Source: an uncultured Prevotella sp. (GTDB taxonomy: Bacteria; Bacteroidota; Bacteroidia; Bacteroidales; Bacteroidaceae). From it: DNA of 63,384 bases. Numbering within the stretch: the first letter of the stretch is position 1; each line of letters starts with the position of its first letter. The DNA lies in the NCBI GenBank assembly GCA_944320675.1, contig CALUIJ010000092.1:1-63384 (forward strand), written 5' to 3'. The translations under genes were made by a program, and so were the position numbers. Below are positions 63,117-63,384 of this stretch, one piece after another. Below the pieces are notes generated by a model. That model saw nothing but the letters and a program-made list of their open reading frames with translations. It had not been told where the DNA came from and searched no databases.

Positions 63117-63384
63117 CCCGTTCCGTAGGATTTGCAACCACTAATGATTACAAATCCGACGGAACTGCCCCCCCCACACAACCCCATAACCGCACAACCT
63201 CATAATCGCACAACCCTATAACCCCACAACCGTACGACCTCACAACCCCAAAACCGCAAAAAATATTGAATATCCGCAATTTACCCGATTCCACTTAATA
63301 TTTCATCCCCATTCAAGCAGCAAGACATTTTGTCATTCCGGGCCGGGACCCGGAATCCAGTACGCAAACATGGAAAGACTTGGG
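63117..63384. repeat. Composite repeat (class F, copy 3) with class E tract, right of the AT-rich cassette
   Basis: It contains CGTTCCGTAGGATTTG with its inverse CAAATCCGACGGAAC, multiple ACAACCCCATAACCGC words (63177-63258), the 22-bp block at 63264-63285, AAGACATTTTGTCATT (63322-63337) and the hairpin ATTCCGGG/CCCGGAAT (63335-63342 with 63349-63356). No gene is seen to the window end. Confidence 0.85.

Overview
The window looks like a chromosomal segment of a Bacteroidales bacterium, most likely Prevotellaceae-like. Three things suggest this. Promoters have the Bacteroidota form TTTG-N18-21-TAnnTTTG. The genes include a SusC/SusD pair, SprA of the type IX secretion system (T9SS), secreted proteins with T9SS-type C-termini, DUF349 and DUF5723 proteins and a Bacteroidota-type LptD. 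The intergenic regions carry many degenerate palindromic repeats. Most genes are moderately GC-rich; the last two are visibly AT-rich. No rRNA, phage, transposase or CRISPR array was seen, and there is one tRNA.

Layout. 0-7 kb: a possible small RNA, a membrane-anchored TPR/AraC regulator and two secreted, putative T9SS cargo proteins. 7-9 kb: a three-gene HipB-HipS-HipT toxin-antitoxin operon on the minus strand, with three operators spaced 42 and 41 bp apart. 9-13 kb: cdsA, ftsH and rsfS on the minus strand, then tRNA-Gln(CTG). 13-22 kb: a polysaccharide-utilisation locus (SusC, SusD, GH43, DUF5060/DUF5605 hydrolase). 22-27 kb: minus-strand TPR, DUF349, CorA and SecD-head-like proteins. 27-31 kb: pepT, with a possible attenuator leader, and a CPA2 antiporter behind a 7-bp tandem array. 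31-38 kb: LptD-like protein, DUF362 ferredoxin protein, HD hydrolase and an OadA-like carboxyltransferase lacking the biotin lysine. 39-51 kb: a lipoprotein, a DUF5723 barrel, ruvA and the 7.6-kb sprA. 51-54 kb: ptb-buk. 54-61 kb: a phosphatase-like fusion, nadB, PBP4-type carboxypeptidase, pepD and an LPG-synthase-like membrane protein. 61-63 kb: an AT-rich pair, a GHKL ATPase and a STAS-like DUF4325 protein, bracketed by the same composite intergenic repeat.

The most unusual content lies between the genes. (i) Five arrays repeat an imperfect palindrome (AAAAG-N4-CCTTTT type) with a period of exactly 22 bp. (ii) Long hairpins are built from short tandem words such as TTAAGAATTAAGAG, GTGAAAAGGTG, CATAATTCATAATG, GACAAGCAGACAAG and GGTTATGCGGTTATGG; some reach into genes and supply their start or stop codons. 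(iii) A 120-150 bp element with terminal and internal inverted repeats occurs twice. (iv) A composite repeat carrying a CATTCCGGG/CCCGGAATG hairpin occurs three times.

The best candidates for undescribed biology are the GHKL-DUF4325 cassette, the 22-bp arrays and the phased-operator HipBST operon.
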